NCBI GenBank assembly: GCA_965222825.1
Contig: OZ244964.1
Location: forward strand, 992,001 to 1,056,000
Direction of reading: 5' to 3'
From: G965207335 sp965222825
Lineage (GTDB): Bacteria > Pseudomonadota > Gammaproteobacteria > PS1 > Pseudothioglobaceae
DNA length: 64,000 bases
The translations under genes and the position numbers were made by a program. Shown in pieces: positions 54,885 to 63,473 of the stretch. The notes under the pieces are model-generated. The model searched no databases and had not been told where the DNA came from. It worked only from the letters and a program-made list of their open reading frames with translations. Position 1 is the first letter of the stretch. The number at the start of each line of letters is the position of its first letter.

Positions 54885-55685
54885 ATGTCTTTATTAGCAG
54901 GTGTTTTTAATAATTTGCTCAACTTGAATCGCAGGGCATTTATCCCATTTATTATGGCTGGAGACCCTAATTTAGCACAAAGTTTAGCACTAGCACATAA
55001 GTTGGTTACAAGCGGTGCTGATATTTTAGAGTTTGGCGTGCCATTTTCTGACCCTATGTCAGATGGTGTTATAATTCAAAAAGCCCACGAGAGGGCATTA
55101 GCTAACAAAGTATCACTAGCAGGAGTGCTAGACCTAGTTGCTAAATTTAAAAAAACAGATAAAAAAACCCCAGTTGTGCTAATGGGCTATGCAAATCCTA
55201 TTGAGTGTTTTGGCTATAAAAAGTTTGCTAAAAGTGCCAAACAAAGTGGAGTCGATGGGGTTTTAGTTGTTGACTTACCAGTAGAAGAATCACAGCGGTT
55301 AAAAACCCAGCTAGCACAGCAAGACATTGACTTAATATTCTTAATATCGCCAACCACAACCAATAATAGGCTTTTACAACTAGCAAAACAAGTAAGTGGC
55401 TTTGCTTATTTTGTAGCATTAAAGGGGGTTACTGGTGCTATAAACTTAAACATAGGCGAGCTAAATTTAAACCTAAGTAGAGTGCGTAGATTTATTGATA
55501 TACCTATTGCTGCTGGTTTTGGTATTAAAGATAAAAACACCGCTAAAGAAGTAGCAAAAATTGCCGATGCGGTCGTAATTGGCAGTGCCATAGTAACATT
55601 AATTGAGAAGCATAACAGCAATAATGATAAAATGCTCGTAGAGGTAGAGAAACTAAGCAAAGGCATTGCTAGTAGTTTAGTATAG
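54885..55685 (+). CDS. trpA: Tryptophan synthase alpha chain
   Basis: Cleaves indole-3-glycerol phosphate to indole and glyceraldehyde 3-phosphate. TIM-barrel motifs are present: FIPFIMAGDPN, ILEFGVPFSDPMSDGVIIQKA (catalytic Glu in LEFGVPFSDP), ...VVLMGYANPI, GVDGVLVVDLP with the second acid, and PIAAGFGIK. I choose the ATG at 54885 (MSLLAGVFNN), which matches TrpA N-termini; an ATG at 54876 adds three residues. trpB is not in the window. accD follows. Confidence 0.96.
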   Translation: MSLLAGVFNNLLNLNRRAFIPFIMAGDPNLAQSLALAHKLVTSGADILEFGVPFSDPMSDGVIIQKAHERALANKVSLAGVLDLVAKFKKTDKKTPVVLMGYANPIECFGYKKFAKSAKQSGVDGVLVVDLPVEESQRLKTQLAQQDIDLIFLISPTTTNNRLLQLAKQVSGFAYFVALKGVTGAINLNIGELNLNLSRVRRFIDIPIAAGFGIKDKNTAKEVAKIADAVVIGSAIVTLIEKHNSNNDKMLVEVEKLSKGIASSLV

Positions 55686-55724
55686 TAAGTATGCAATATT
55701 ATCAATAAATGAAAAAATATTACT

Positions 55725-56585
55725 ATGAGTTGGCTTGAAAAAATTCTTCCATCAATAAATAGTCCTAGTAAAAAAAATATTCCAGAAGGGGTATGGACTA
55801 AGTGTAATGCTTGTGATTCCGTGCTTTACAATAAAGAGTTAGTTGATAATTTGTTTGTTTGTCCTAGGTGTGGGCTACATAATCGCATTAATGCTCGAGA
55901 CAGGTTGAAATTTTTCTTAGATGAAAATAGTAAGCAAGTTGAAATTGCTAGCAATATAGTCAGCGTTGACCCACTAAAATTCAAAGATAAAAAAAAATAT
56001 AAAGACAGATACGCTAGTGCTCAAAAAACAACCAAAGAAAAAGACGCCATAGTGGTAATAAAGGGTGAATTAAAAGGCATGCTAGTTGTTGTTGGTGCAT
56101 TTGAATTTAGTTTTATGGGTGGCTCTATGGGCTCTGTTGTTGGTGAAAAGTTTCTCCAAGGGGTAAAAACAAGCATTAGCGATAAAGCACCATTTATATG
56201 TTTTTCTGCTAGCGGCGGCGCTAGAATGCAAGAGGGATTATACTCTTTGATGCAAATGCCAAAAACAGCACTGGCACTAAACTTACTATCCGATGCTAAA
56301 ATCCCATTTATATCAGTTATGACCGACCCAACTATGGGCGGGGTTTCTGCTAGTTTTGCTATGTTAGGAGATGTGAATATCGCAGAGCCTAATGCTAGGG
56401 TTGGTTTTGCTGGCTTACGCGTTATTGAGCAAACAGTTCGTGAGGAGCTGCCTAAAAACTTTCAAAAAAGTGAATTTTTATTAACAAAAGGTGCTATTGA
56501 TATGATAGTCCCAAGATGCGACATGCGTGATACAGTGCATATGTTATTATTACACTTAACAAAAGCAGGCTACGAACAGCCTTAA
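55725..56585 (+). CDS. accD: Acetyl-CoA carboxylase carboxyltransferase subunit beta
   Basis: Half of the carboxyltransferase that makes malonyl-CoA. The 286-aa protein has the N-terminal zinc ribbon (CNACDSVLYN..LFVCPRCGLHNR), FMGGSMGSVVGEKF, SASGGARMQEG and TMGGVSASFAM. It follows trpA after 39 bases; the trpA-accD order is common in gammaproteobacteria. Confidence 0.98.
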   Translation: MSWLEKILPSINSPSKKNIPEGVWTKCNACDSVLYNKELVDNLFVCPRCGLHNRINARDRLKFFLDENSKQVEIASNIVSVDPLKFKDKKKYKDRYASAQKTTKEKDAIVVIKGELKGMLVVVGAFEFSFMGGSMGSVVGEKFLQGVKTSISDKAPFICFSASGGARMQEGLYSLMQMPKTALALNLLSDAKIPFISVMTDPTMGGVSASFAMLGDVNIAEPNARVGFAGLRVIEQTVREELPKNFQKSEFLLTKGAIDMIVPRCDMRDTVHMLLLHLTKAGYEQP

Positions 56586-56686
56586 AGCATAGATTACAAA
56601 GCCCGATTTGTGGTATGCACTAATTACAAACCGGAGTTTTACAAGATATTGTTATAAACATAATTTTAAGGGAGGCTCCTTAACTA
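56586..56686. other. Short repeat-like gap before slpA
   Basis: Includes ACCGGAGTTTTACAAGATATTGTT, similar to GTCGGAGTTTTATAAGGTGTTTTT at 58993-59015, so it is probably part of the dispersed repeat group. AAGGGAGG (56668-56675) is a strong ribosome site for slpA. Confidence 0.35.
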
Positions 56687-57094
56687 ATGCGTTATAAGAT
56701 ACTATTTAAGTTAAGTCATAGTGATGGCACTACTATTGATTCTAGTTTGGATGGTCCGTTTGAGTTTGAAGTAGGTGACAGGCAACTAGACCATTGCTTA
56801 GAAAACTGTGTTAAATCAGCAAGGCTAAATACAGTTGAGACATTTTTATTGCTCCCAGAAGATGGTTTTGGTCATCGTGATGAAAACGCAGTTCGGTTAA
56901 TGGATGCTGGTGATTTTAAACATTTAAAAGAGCTAAGGGTTGGACTAGGCGTTGAATTTGACATTCCAAATGGTGACAGGTGTTTGGGCTATATTAAAAG
57001 CATTGATAATAATAAAGTTTTAGTGGATTTTAATCATTTATTAGCTGGGCATAGCATATCTTTTCAAGTTGAAGTTTTAGAGGTGGCAGAATGA
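56687..57094 (+). CDS. slpA: FKBP-type peptidyl-prolyl isomerase SlpA
   Basis: A 135-aa SlyD-like isomerase. MRYKILFKLSHSDGTTIDSSLDGPFEFEVGD is the FKBP core, then a flap domain with LLLPEDGFGHRDENAVRLM and the return strand VDFNHLLAGHSISFQVEVLEV. It overlaps ispH by 4 bases (ATGA), a well-known gammaproteobacterial pairing. Confidence 0.93.
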   Translation: MRYKILFKLSHSDGTTIDSSLDGPFEFEVGDRQLDHCLENCVKSARLNTVETFLLLPEDGFGHRDENAVRLMDAGDFKHLKELRVGLGVEFDIPNGDRCLGYIKSIDNNKVLVDFNHLLAGHSISFQVEVLEVAE

Positions 57095-58017
57095 AAGTTT
57101 TTTTGGCAAACCCAAGGGGGTTTTGTGCAGGCGTTGATAGGGCTATAGAGATTGTTGAGCAAACGCTAGCCAAATATGGTGCACCTATTTATGTTCGCCA
57201 TGAAGTTGTTCATAATCGTTTTGTGGTTAATAATTTAAAAAACAAAGGCGCTGTTTTTGTTGAAGATATAGCCGATATTCCCAAGGGCGCTGTAGTTGTG
57301 TTTAGTGCTCATGGAGTATCTAAAAAAGTCAAACAACAGGCACTGCAAAATAAGTCTATTATTTTTGATGCTACCTGCCCCTTAGTTACTAAGGTGCATA
57401 AAGAAGTGATAAGAAGTAGAGCAAATAATGAAAGCGTAATTCTTATAGGGCATGCAAATCATCCAGAGGTTGATGGCACTATAGGGCAATGTGATGATAA
57501 AAATAGCATCCATTTAATTGAAAATATTAATGATGTTGATAATCTAGCTCTAAAAGATAACAGTAATATTTCATACACCACTCAAACTACACTATCTGTG
57601 GATGATACTAAAAATATTATAAATAAATTAAAACAAAAATACCCAAATATTAAATCCCCCAATAAAAGTGATATTTGCTACGCTACTCAAAATCGTCAAG
57701 ATGCGGTAAAACAACTTATGAAAGTAAGCGATGTATTATTGGTTTTAGGCTCTGCAAACTCATCAAACTCAAATCGCTTAAAAGAAATAGCAATAAAACT
57801 AAATAAGCCAGCGTATTTAATAGATGATTCTAGTGAAATAAAGCCAAGCTGGCTACTTGGGGTTAATAATATAGCACTAACAGCTGGAGCATCAGCGCCA
57901 GAGGTTTTAGTCCAAGATGTAATTACTCGATTACAAGCACTTGGTGCTAGCGAGATAATAGCAAGTAAAGGCATAGAGGAAGGTATAATATTCCCACTTC
58001 CAAAGGAGCTAAGGTGA
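57091..58017 (+). CDS. ispH: 4-hydroxy-3-methylbut-2-enyl diphosphate reductase
   Basis: Last enzyme of the non-mevalonate isoprenoid pathway. The [4Fe-4S] ligands are Cys in LANPRGFCAGVDRAI, DATCPLVTKVHKE and DICYATQNRQ; the substrate His motif HEVVHNRFVV and the SxN in SANSSNSNRL are present. 308 aa. The stop overlaps the GTG start of the kinase gene. Confidence 0.97.
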   Translation: MKVFLANPRGFCAGVDRAIEIVEQTLAKYGAPIYVRHEVVHNRFVVNNLKNKGAVFVEDIADIPKGAVVVFSAHGVSKKVKQQALQNKSIIFDATCPLVTKVHKEVIRSRANNESVILIGHANHPEVDGTIGQCDDKNSIHLIENINDVDNLALKDNSNISYTTQTTLSVDDTKNIINKLKQKYPNIKSPNKSDICYATQNRQDAVKQLMKVSDVLLVLGSANSSNSNRLKEIAIKLNKPAYLIDDSSEIKPSWLLGVNNIALTAGASAPEVLVQDVITRLQALGASEIIASKGIEEGIIFPLPKELR

Positions 58018-58952
58018 AAAAAACCTTAGTTTGTGGCTCTTATGCCTTTGATAGTATTATGGTTTTTCAAGACAAGTTCAAAAATCATATTTTGCCTGAC
58101 AAACTGCATATACTAAATGTATGTTTTTACACCCCTAGTATGCGTAAAGAATTTGGTGGCTGTGCTGGTAATATTAGCTATAATTTAAACCTTTTGGACG
58201 ATAGAGTTTGTCCTATTGCAACCGTAGGTAATGACTTTGCTCCGTATAGAGATAGAATAAAAAAACTAAACATTAGCGACAAGTATATTAAAACTATGCC
58301 TAAGCACTATACCGCTCAAGCATTTATTACCACCGATATTGACGATAATCAAATTACCGCATTTCACCCTGGTGCTATGGATGAGGCACACCTAAATAGT
58401 ATAACTAAGTTAAACATTGATGCTGCTATTGCAATAATAGCACCTGATGGCAAAAGAGCAATGATTGAGCATGCTAGAGAGTTATTTGAGCTAAATATCC
58501 CCTTTATCTTTGACCCAGGTCAAGGCTTACCTATGTTTAACAAGGACGAATTACTAATATTTATAAGTCAAGCCTCGTGGATTACGCTCAATGATTATGA
58601 GCTAGAAGTATTAAAAGAGAATTCTGGTTTATCAACAAAGGAAATAGCCAAGCAAGTGCAAGCGTTAATAATAACTAAAGGTGCTAGCGGTTGCGATATT
58701 TACCTACAAAATGAAGTATTAGAGGTTAAGGGCGTTAAGGCAAAAGCCGTGGACCCAACAGGCTGTGGCGATGCCTACAGAGCAGGTATTATTTTTGGCA
58801 TCAAAAATAACCTAGACTGGCATAGCACAGCCAAGCTAGCCAATTTAATTGGTGCAATTAAGGTAGAGGTTAGCGGTCCTCAAAACCATAGTTTTAACCT
58901 AAACAGCATCCAAAAACTGTATCATCAAAAATATAACACTAAACTACTATAA
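58014..58952 (+). CDS. PfkB-family carbohydrate/nucleoside kinase
   Basis: A 312-aa ribokinase-fold kinase resembling adenosine-kinase-like proteins. FGGCAGNISYNLNLL is signature 1, KALIITKGASG and DPTGCGDAYRAGIIFGI (with the catalytic Asp) are signature 2. The start is a GTG at 58014 inside the ispH stop (GTGA). The exact sugar or nucleoside cannot be told. Confidence 0.9.
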   Translation: MKKTLVCGSYAFDSIMVFQDKFKNHILPDKLHILNVCFYTPSMRKEFGGCAGNISYNLNLLDDRVCPIATVGNDFAPYRDRIKKLNISDKYIKTMPKHYTAQAFITTDIDDNQITAFHPGAMDEAHLNSITKLNIDAAIAIIAPDGKRAMIEHARELFELNIPFIFDPGQGLPMFNKDELLIFISQASWITLNDYELEVLKENSGLSTKEIAKQVQALIITKGASGCDIYLQNEVLEVKGVKAKAVDPTGCGDAYRAGIIFGIKNNLDWHSTAKLANLIGAIKVEVSGPQNHSFNLNSIQKLYHQKYNTKLL

Positions 58953-59160
58953 AACTTTGACTAACCTTAGGTAATAGTTATTTTTGCACAAGTCGGAGTT
59001 TTATAAGGTGTTTTTGAATTGCCAAAAAGCACGGCAGTTCTGCACTGTGCACAAGGTATAGAACCACCCACAAAAGCTTAATTTTTTACTCCATAAAGAC
59101 CCATGTCTAAAACCAACTTTTCATACTAATAATTAAACTTATTTTTGCCATCTAAAATCT
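58953..59160. other. Non-coding, repeat-like stretch after the kinase gene
   Basis: No gene. Holds the GTCGGAGTTTTATAAGGTG stretch that resembles the accD-slpA gap and a partly paired GCAC..GCAG-TTC-TGC..GTGC element (59029-59050). Continues into the inverted repeat at 59161. Confidence 0.4.
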
Positions 59161-59369
59161 TAAAAATAACTCAAATATCCGTGTTTTTTGTTATAAAATA
59201 ATGAAAACAGCTGTAAACAGTGCTACGCACACAGTAGCCCTTAGAGGCACTAGGAGTTGTATTTTATGCCTCAAACACGGCTGTATGCGTAGCATTGCTT
59301 ACAGATATGTTTTTTATATTAATATTTTAGCAGATTTTATTTATTCTTTGCCACCGTGCAACAGTCTCA
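59161..59369. repeat. Left arm of ~205-bp inverted repeat
   Basis: Matches the reverse complement of 62321-62525 at better than nine bases in ten by eye, including the identical block around TGCGTAGCATTGCTTACAG (59287-59305). The arms face each other across about 2.95 kb holding the HIT gene, two unknown genes and ubiB. The open frame at 59201-59407 within it is not credible as a gene. Confidence 0.9.
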
Positions 59370-59552
59370 TAACGACTTTCGTAGTAGTGCCAATAAGAGT
59401 ATCGTGACAGCATCTATAAAGCTAGGCTAGTGTGTTCAGTAGAGTAGTTTTTACCACGGGCAAGGCTTGTGGCTTTTTGTTTGCATATACCAAAACTAAG
59501 AGTTTATTTCTAATATTAAATTGTGCTTTAAGAGGCGGTTAATATTTATAAA
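59370..59552. other. Non-coding stretch inside the inverted repeats
   Basis: 183 bases between the left arm and the HIT gene, no gene and no clear terminator; contains GGGCAAGGCTTGTGGCTTTTTG, distantly like the repeat tails at 15 and 30 kb. Confidence 0.35.
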
Positions 59553-59891
59553 CTAGCCCGGTGGCCATAGTAATTGTCTGCCTGCTAAACAATGTAGGTG
59601 AATATGATAAACAGCCTGTCCACCGTCTTTATTGCAGTTCATAGTTAAGCGAAAACCGTTATTGGCAAAACCTTGTTGTTTGGCTATTTGACTAGCTATT
59701 ATGGTTAGCTTGCCAATTAAGTTGGCGTTATCAGCATCATTTATAGTTGCTATATGTTGTTTTGGAATTACTAAAAAATGCACAGGTGCTTGAGGGGCTA
59801 CATCATTAAATGCAATTACCTCATTATCTTCATAAATAATATCTGCTGCTATATTCTTAGCAACTATCTTACAAAATAAACACTCTTTCAT
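59553..59891 (-). CDS. HIT-family nucleotide hydrolase
   Basis: A 112-aa histidine-triad protein (HinT-like, cleaving purine phosphoramidates such as AMP-lysine). CLFCKIVAKNIAADIIYEDN, PQAPVHFLVIPKQHI and the catalytic triad HIHLHCL with following G.R are all seen. Normal size; probably cytoplasmic. Confidence 0.95.
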   Translation of the reverse strand: MKECLFCKIVAKNIAADIIYEDNEVIAFNDVAPQAPVHFLVIPKQHIATINDADNANLIGKLTIIASQIAKQQGFANNGFRLTMNCNKDGGQAVYHIHLHCLAGRQLLWPPG

Positions 59892-59937
59892 TTTATTATT
59901 TAGAGTTTTTAATTTTAAAAAATAATATTACAAGTTA

Positions 59938-60411
59938 TTAGGTATTATTGCCAATATTTTCACAACAATAAGCTATAGCTGCTAAAGACTCACCTTTTTC
60001 GTCACGAAATTGGCAAGAATATTTTAAAAACTCTAGCAAATTATTTGATATATTTAGTATATCTGCTTTGAGGAAGGAAAAAAATACATACACTGAAAAC
60101 TCGGAATTCACCCAAATAAGATTATCACTTGTTTGATTTAATAGCAACTCTTCTTTAAACTGTATTGGACTAAACTTAGCGATCCATCTTGATAAAAAAC
60201 CTGCATATTTATGCCTGTCTGGTTTTTTATCATGTGGCAAATGGAAACTAGCCATTCTTTCTAAACCAATTATAGCACTATCAATAGCAGCACCAAGCAA
60301 CCATACATTCAAATATATATCTTTAGTGTTTCTATCACATAAATATGAATTAGCTACTTTAACTATATGTTTTTTTAATTTTGTTTTATCGGCAAATTGT
60401 TGCTCACTCAT
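59938..60411 (-). CDS. Unknown protein, second gene of a small pair
   Basis: A 157-aa protein without a family I recognise. It is soluble and helical, with a Cys/aromatic-rich second half (SYLCDRNTKDIYLNVWLLG near the start, FSVYVFFSFLKADI, YSCQFRDEKGESLAAIAYCCE near the end). It follows the 64-aa gene by 7 bases, so the two are a unit, lying between HIT and ubiB within the inverted-repeat-bracketed segment. A toxin-antitoxin or effector-immunity pair is possible on layout alone. Confidence 0.6.
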   Translation of the reverse strand: MSEQQFADKTKLKKHIVKVANSYLCDRNTKDIYLNVWLLGAAIDSAIIGLERMASFHLPHDKKPDRHKYAGFLSRWIAKFSPIQFKEELLLNQTSDNLIWVNSEFSVYVFFSFLKADILNISNNLLEFLKYSCQFRDEKGESLAAIAYCCENIGNNT

Positions 60412-60418
60412 AAATTTT

Positions 60419-60613
60419 TTACTTTTTAAACAAACCTATTAAATGCCCTCTACCTTCACCAAGAGTTTTTAATCCGTTTTTGCTTATATCAGCAAATTTC
60501 TCGCCATCATTAGACAGTTTAGCGTTAACAAGTTTTCTATACTCATCATTTTTATCAAGATTATTTAAATAATTAAGACATTCTTTAACATCTATTTTAT
60601 TTGTGCTATCCAT
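60419..60613 (-). CDS. Unknown small protein, first gene of a pair
   Basis: A 64-aa charged protein (KECLNYLNNLDKNDEYRKL start; end LGEGRGHLIGLFKK). A strong GGAGG ribosome site lies 7 bases before the ATG, and a TATAAT on the minus strand (about 60660-60667) could be its promoter. No domain recognised. Paired with the 157-aa gene. Confidence 0.6.
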   Translation of the reverse strand: MDSTNKIDVKECLNYLNNLDKNDEYRKLVNAKLSNDGEKFADISKNGLKTLGEGRGHLIGLFKK

Positions 60614-60698
60614 ACAATTACCTCCAAATTTTAAATTTTACGCTGTTTTACAGTAAGTGTTTATTATAATGCAATTATTTTATAAAATAAACATTAAC

Positions 60699-62315
60699 TC
60701 ACATTAAACTCCTTAGATATAAAATTACTGCCAAAGTGCTAAAAATAGCAAAAAACATGCTACTGTAAATAATAGGTACTTGCCAAACAATAATAGCCAT
60801 AACTACGCTTATAGTAGCAAAAATAAAGTTTTTTTGCTTGTTTTGTTGTTGCTCTAACTTGTTATTAATTTGTTGTAATTGCTTAATTTGTAATTTATGT
60901 TTTTTATTGCCATCCTCTAAGGTTTGTAAAATATTACTTGCTACTACTGGTAGTTCTGGTAGTTTTGCTAGTATTTCTGGTGCTTGTTGTTTTAGATTTT
61001 TTAATATTTGTTTTGGGCTGTATTTTTGTTTACTAAGTTTTTCTAAAAATGGCTTGGCAGTAGCCCATAAGTCTAATTTTGGATATAATTGCCTACCAAG
61101 ACCTTCAATATTTAATAAAGTTTTATCCAATAATATTAGTTGCGGCTGGATATACATATCAAAGCGTTTTGCTTGTTGTAATAAACTTAGTAATACCTGC
61201 CCAAAGGATATTTCATCAAGTGGTTTTTGAAAAAGTGGCGTGCATACAGCAGCAATAGCATTAGTAAAAGCTTCAATATCAATATCATCCTTAACCCAGC
61301 CAGACTTTAAATATGCTAGGGCAATACGGCGATAGTCTTTATTAAAAAAACCTAAAAAACTCTCTGCTAAATAGTATTTATCTAAATCACTAAGGCTACC
61401 CATAATACCAAAATCTACCCCTAAATATTTACCATCATCAGCAACAAAAATATTACCCGGATGCATATCAGCGTGAAAAAAATTGTGCTCAAAAACTTGC
61501 GAAAAGAATATAATAACACCGTTTTCTGCTAATTGCTTTAAGTTAATATTTTTTGCCTGTAAAGTTTTTATATCATTAACAGCAGTGCCATAAATTCGCT
61601 CAGACACTAAGATATTCCTACTAGATAAGTCCCAGTAAACCTTTGGCACATATAATAAGTTAGAATTAAGAAAGTTTTTTCTAAGACGATCGGTATTTAC
61701 TGCCTCATTTAACATATCTAGTTCGTTTGTTATAATTTTTTCAAATTCTAATACTACCTCTTTTGGGTTTAACCTCTTGCCATCAGGGTGTTTTGCTAGT
61801 ATTTTTGCTACAAGCCTCATTAACGATATATCTTTGGATATTTGTTGAGCAACATTTGGACGAACTATTTTTAATACTACCTCATTACCGCTTTTAGTTA
61901 TAGCACTATGAACTTGGGCTATTGATGCAGCTGCTAGTGGCTTAATATCAAATACTTTAAATAACTCGCCTATCTTAGCACCTAAAGACTTTTCAACAAT
62001 ACTAATAGCTTCTTTACTATCAAAAGGCGGGCACTTGTCTTGTAATTTTGCTAATTCTAAATGTATATCCTCTGGCAACAAATCACCCCTAGTTGATAGA
62101 GTCTGCCCAAACTTAATAAATATAGGTCCTAATGCTTCTAAACCAAGTCGTATTCTTTCACCTCTGGGTTTATCATTAGCTATAAAATAATGCCACGGCA
62201 TTAAATATATCAACGGCTTAAACACCTTTAATACTGGCGTTGATAACAATAAATCATCAAGACGATAACGAACTATTATTATAAAAATGCTAATTAGCCT
62301 AACAAAATTTTGCAT
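60699..62315 (-). CDS. ubiB: UbiB-family ubiquinone biosynthesis kinase-like protein
   Basis: Atypical kinase/ATPase needed for ubiquinone synthesis. It has FIKFGQTLSTRGDLLPED, ALA-loop AAASIAQVHSA, catalytic FHADMHPGN and VDFGIMGSL, and two C-terminal membrane segments. The open frame begins at 62405, but those first 30 codons lie in the inverted repeat and match its other copy (MRSIAYRYVFYINILADF), so I place the start at the ATG 62315 (MQNFVRL), which matches UbiB N-termini. About 538 aa. Confidence 0.94.
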   Translation of the reverse strand: MQNFVRLISIFIIIVRYRLDDLLLSTPVLKVFKPLIYLMPWHYFIANDKPRGERIRLGLEALGPIFIKFGQTLSTRGDLLPEDIHLELAKLQDKCPPFDSKEAISIVEKSLGAKIGELFKVFDIKPLAAASIAQVHSAITKSGNEVVLKIVRPNVAQQISKDISLMRLVAKILAKHPDGKRLNPKEVVLEFEKIITNELDMLNEAVNTDRLRKNFLNSNLLYVPKVYWDLSSRNILVSERIYGTAVNDIKTLQAKNINLKQLAENGVIIFFSQVFEHNFFHADMHPGNIFVADDGKYLGVDFGIMGSLSDLDKYYLAESFLGFFNKDYRRIALAYLKSGWVKDDIDIEAFTNAIAAVCTPLFQKPLDEISFGQVLLSLLQQAKRFDMYIQPQLILLDKTLLNIEGLGRQLYPKLDLWATAKPFLEKLSKQKYSPKQILKNLKQQAPEILAKLPELPVVASNILQTLEDGNKKHKLQIKQLQQINNKLEQQQNKQKNFIFATISVVMAIIVWQVPIIYSSMFFAIFSTLAVILYLRSLM

Positions 62316-62320
62316 AACTT

Positions 62321-62525
62321 GAGGCTGTTGCACGACGGCAAAGAATAAATAAAAATCTGCTAAAATATTAATATAAAAAACATATCTGTAAGCAATGCTA
62401 CGCATACAGCCGTGTTTGAGGCATAAAATACAACTCCTGGTGCCTCTAAGGGCTACTGTGTGCGTAGCACTACAACTGTTTTCATTATTTTATAACAAAA
62501 CGCACGGATATTTGAGTTATTTTTA
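62321..62525. repeat. Right arm of ~205-bp inverted repeat
   Basis: Reverse-complement partner of 59161-59369. It directly abuts the ubiB start, so it may supply the ubiB promoter. The sequence just outside, GGTCTCAACTTA (62548-62560), echoes GGTCTCAATAA at the end of the repeat near nuoG and CAGTCTCATAA at 59362, suggesting a shared repeat end. Confidence 0.9.
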
Positions 62526-62562
62526 GCATTTTGGGTTGCCGTATAACGGTCTCAACTTACTA

Positions 62563-62787
62563 TTACTCGCCTGGGGTTTTGGCTTTAATACTCAAGGCGT
62601 GCAACTCTCCAGATGCAATATCATCCTTTACTATGGATAAAATCATCTTTTGCCTATTCAACAATGATACACCCTCAAAACTCTCAGATATTATGGTAGC
62701 AGAGCAATTACAGCCATCTCCTGATAGCTCAATCTTTGCTTTTGGTAGGGCGTTTGTTAGTTTTTGTTGTAACTCTTGTAATGTCAT
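62563..62787 (-). CDS. IbaG/BolA-family protein
   Basis: A 74-aa BolA-like protein of the short IbaG type, with VELSGDGCNCSATIISESFEGVSLLNRQKMI (in part: SGDGCNCSATII, RQKMI) and ALSIKAKTP at the end. The Cys-containing loop in place of the BolA His can take part in iron-sulfur ligation with glutaredoxin. It overlaps the phoU stop by 4 bases (ATGA). Confidence 0.93.
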   Translation of the reverse strand: MTLQELQQKLTNALPKAKIELSGDGCNCSATIISESFEGVSLLNRQKMILSIVKDDIASGELHALSIKAKTPGE

Positions 62788-63473
62788 TTTTTATACTCCT
62801 TATTATGACGAACATCCTTGCCATGAACTATATATAACACATATTCACAGATATTTTTTGCATGGTCGCCTGCCCTTTCAATTGAGCGGGCACAATAATT
62901 GACTTTTATAGTATTTTCAATATTTTTACTATCTTCTAACATATAGGTAATTAATAAGCGGTTAAGTGAGTCAAATTCTTGGTCTAGTTCAGAATCCATA
63001 GCACTTACTGCCATAGCTTTTTTAACATCTAGTTTTTTATAACAAGATATAGCGCCTTTTAGCATATCTTGAGCAACGCGGATAATGTGTTTTAAGTTTT
63101 TACGAAATTTAAAACTTGACATATCAGTATCAGATGTTAACTCCAACGCAAATCTAGCTATTTTTTCAGCTTCATCGCCAATTCTTTCTAAGTCTGTTAC
63201 TAATTTAATTGCCATTAAAATTGTGCGTAAATCTGTTGCCTTTGGTTGCCTTCTAGCAATTATTTGAGCACAACTTTCGTCAATAATTACCTCCATATCA
63301 TTGATTTTATAATCTCTTTTAGCAATTTTTTTCGCTTTTTCAATATTATTATCCAGTAAAGCCTCGGTAGCACCAATAAAATGTTTTTGAGCCAAGCTAG
63401 CCATAGTTAAGACTTGCTCATTTAATTGCTCTAAATCATCGTCGTATTCGTGTGATATATGTTGTCCTATCAT
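62784..63473 (-). CDS. phoU: Phosphate transport regulator PhoU
   Basis: Negative regulator of the phosphate regulon and Pst transporter. The 229-aa protein has the two three-helix repeats (ending with D..RIGDEAEKIA near 90 and SIERAGDHAKNICEYV near 200), the metal-binding E/DxxxD motifs. It overlaps pstB by one base, so pstB-phoU are one transcript. Confidence 0.97.
   Translation of the reverse strand: MIGQHISHEYDDDLEQLNEQVLTMASLAQKHFIGATEALLDNNIEKAKKIAKRDYKINDMEVIIDESCAQIIARRQPKATDLRTILMAIKLVTDLERIGDEAEKIARFALELTSDTDMSSFKFRKNLKHIIRVAQDMLKGAISCYKKLDVKKAMAVSAMDSELDQEFDSLNRLLITYMLEDSKNIENTIKVNYCARSIERAGDHAKNICEYVLYIVHGKDVRHNKEYKK

Noticed and set aside
59201..59407. Open frame of 68 codons on plus strand
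   Set aside because: It lies almost wholly in the inverted repeat, has no homologue pattern, and shares its middle with the false extension of ubiB.
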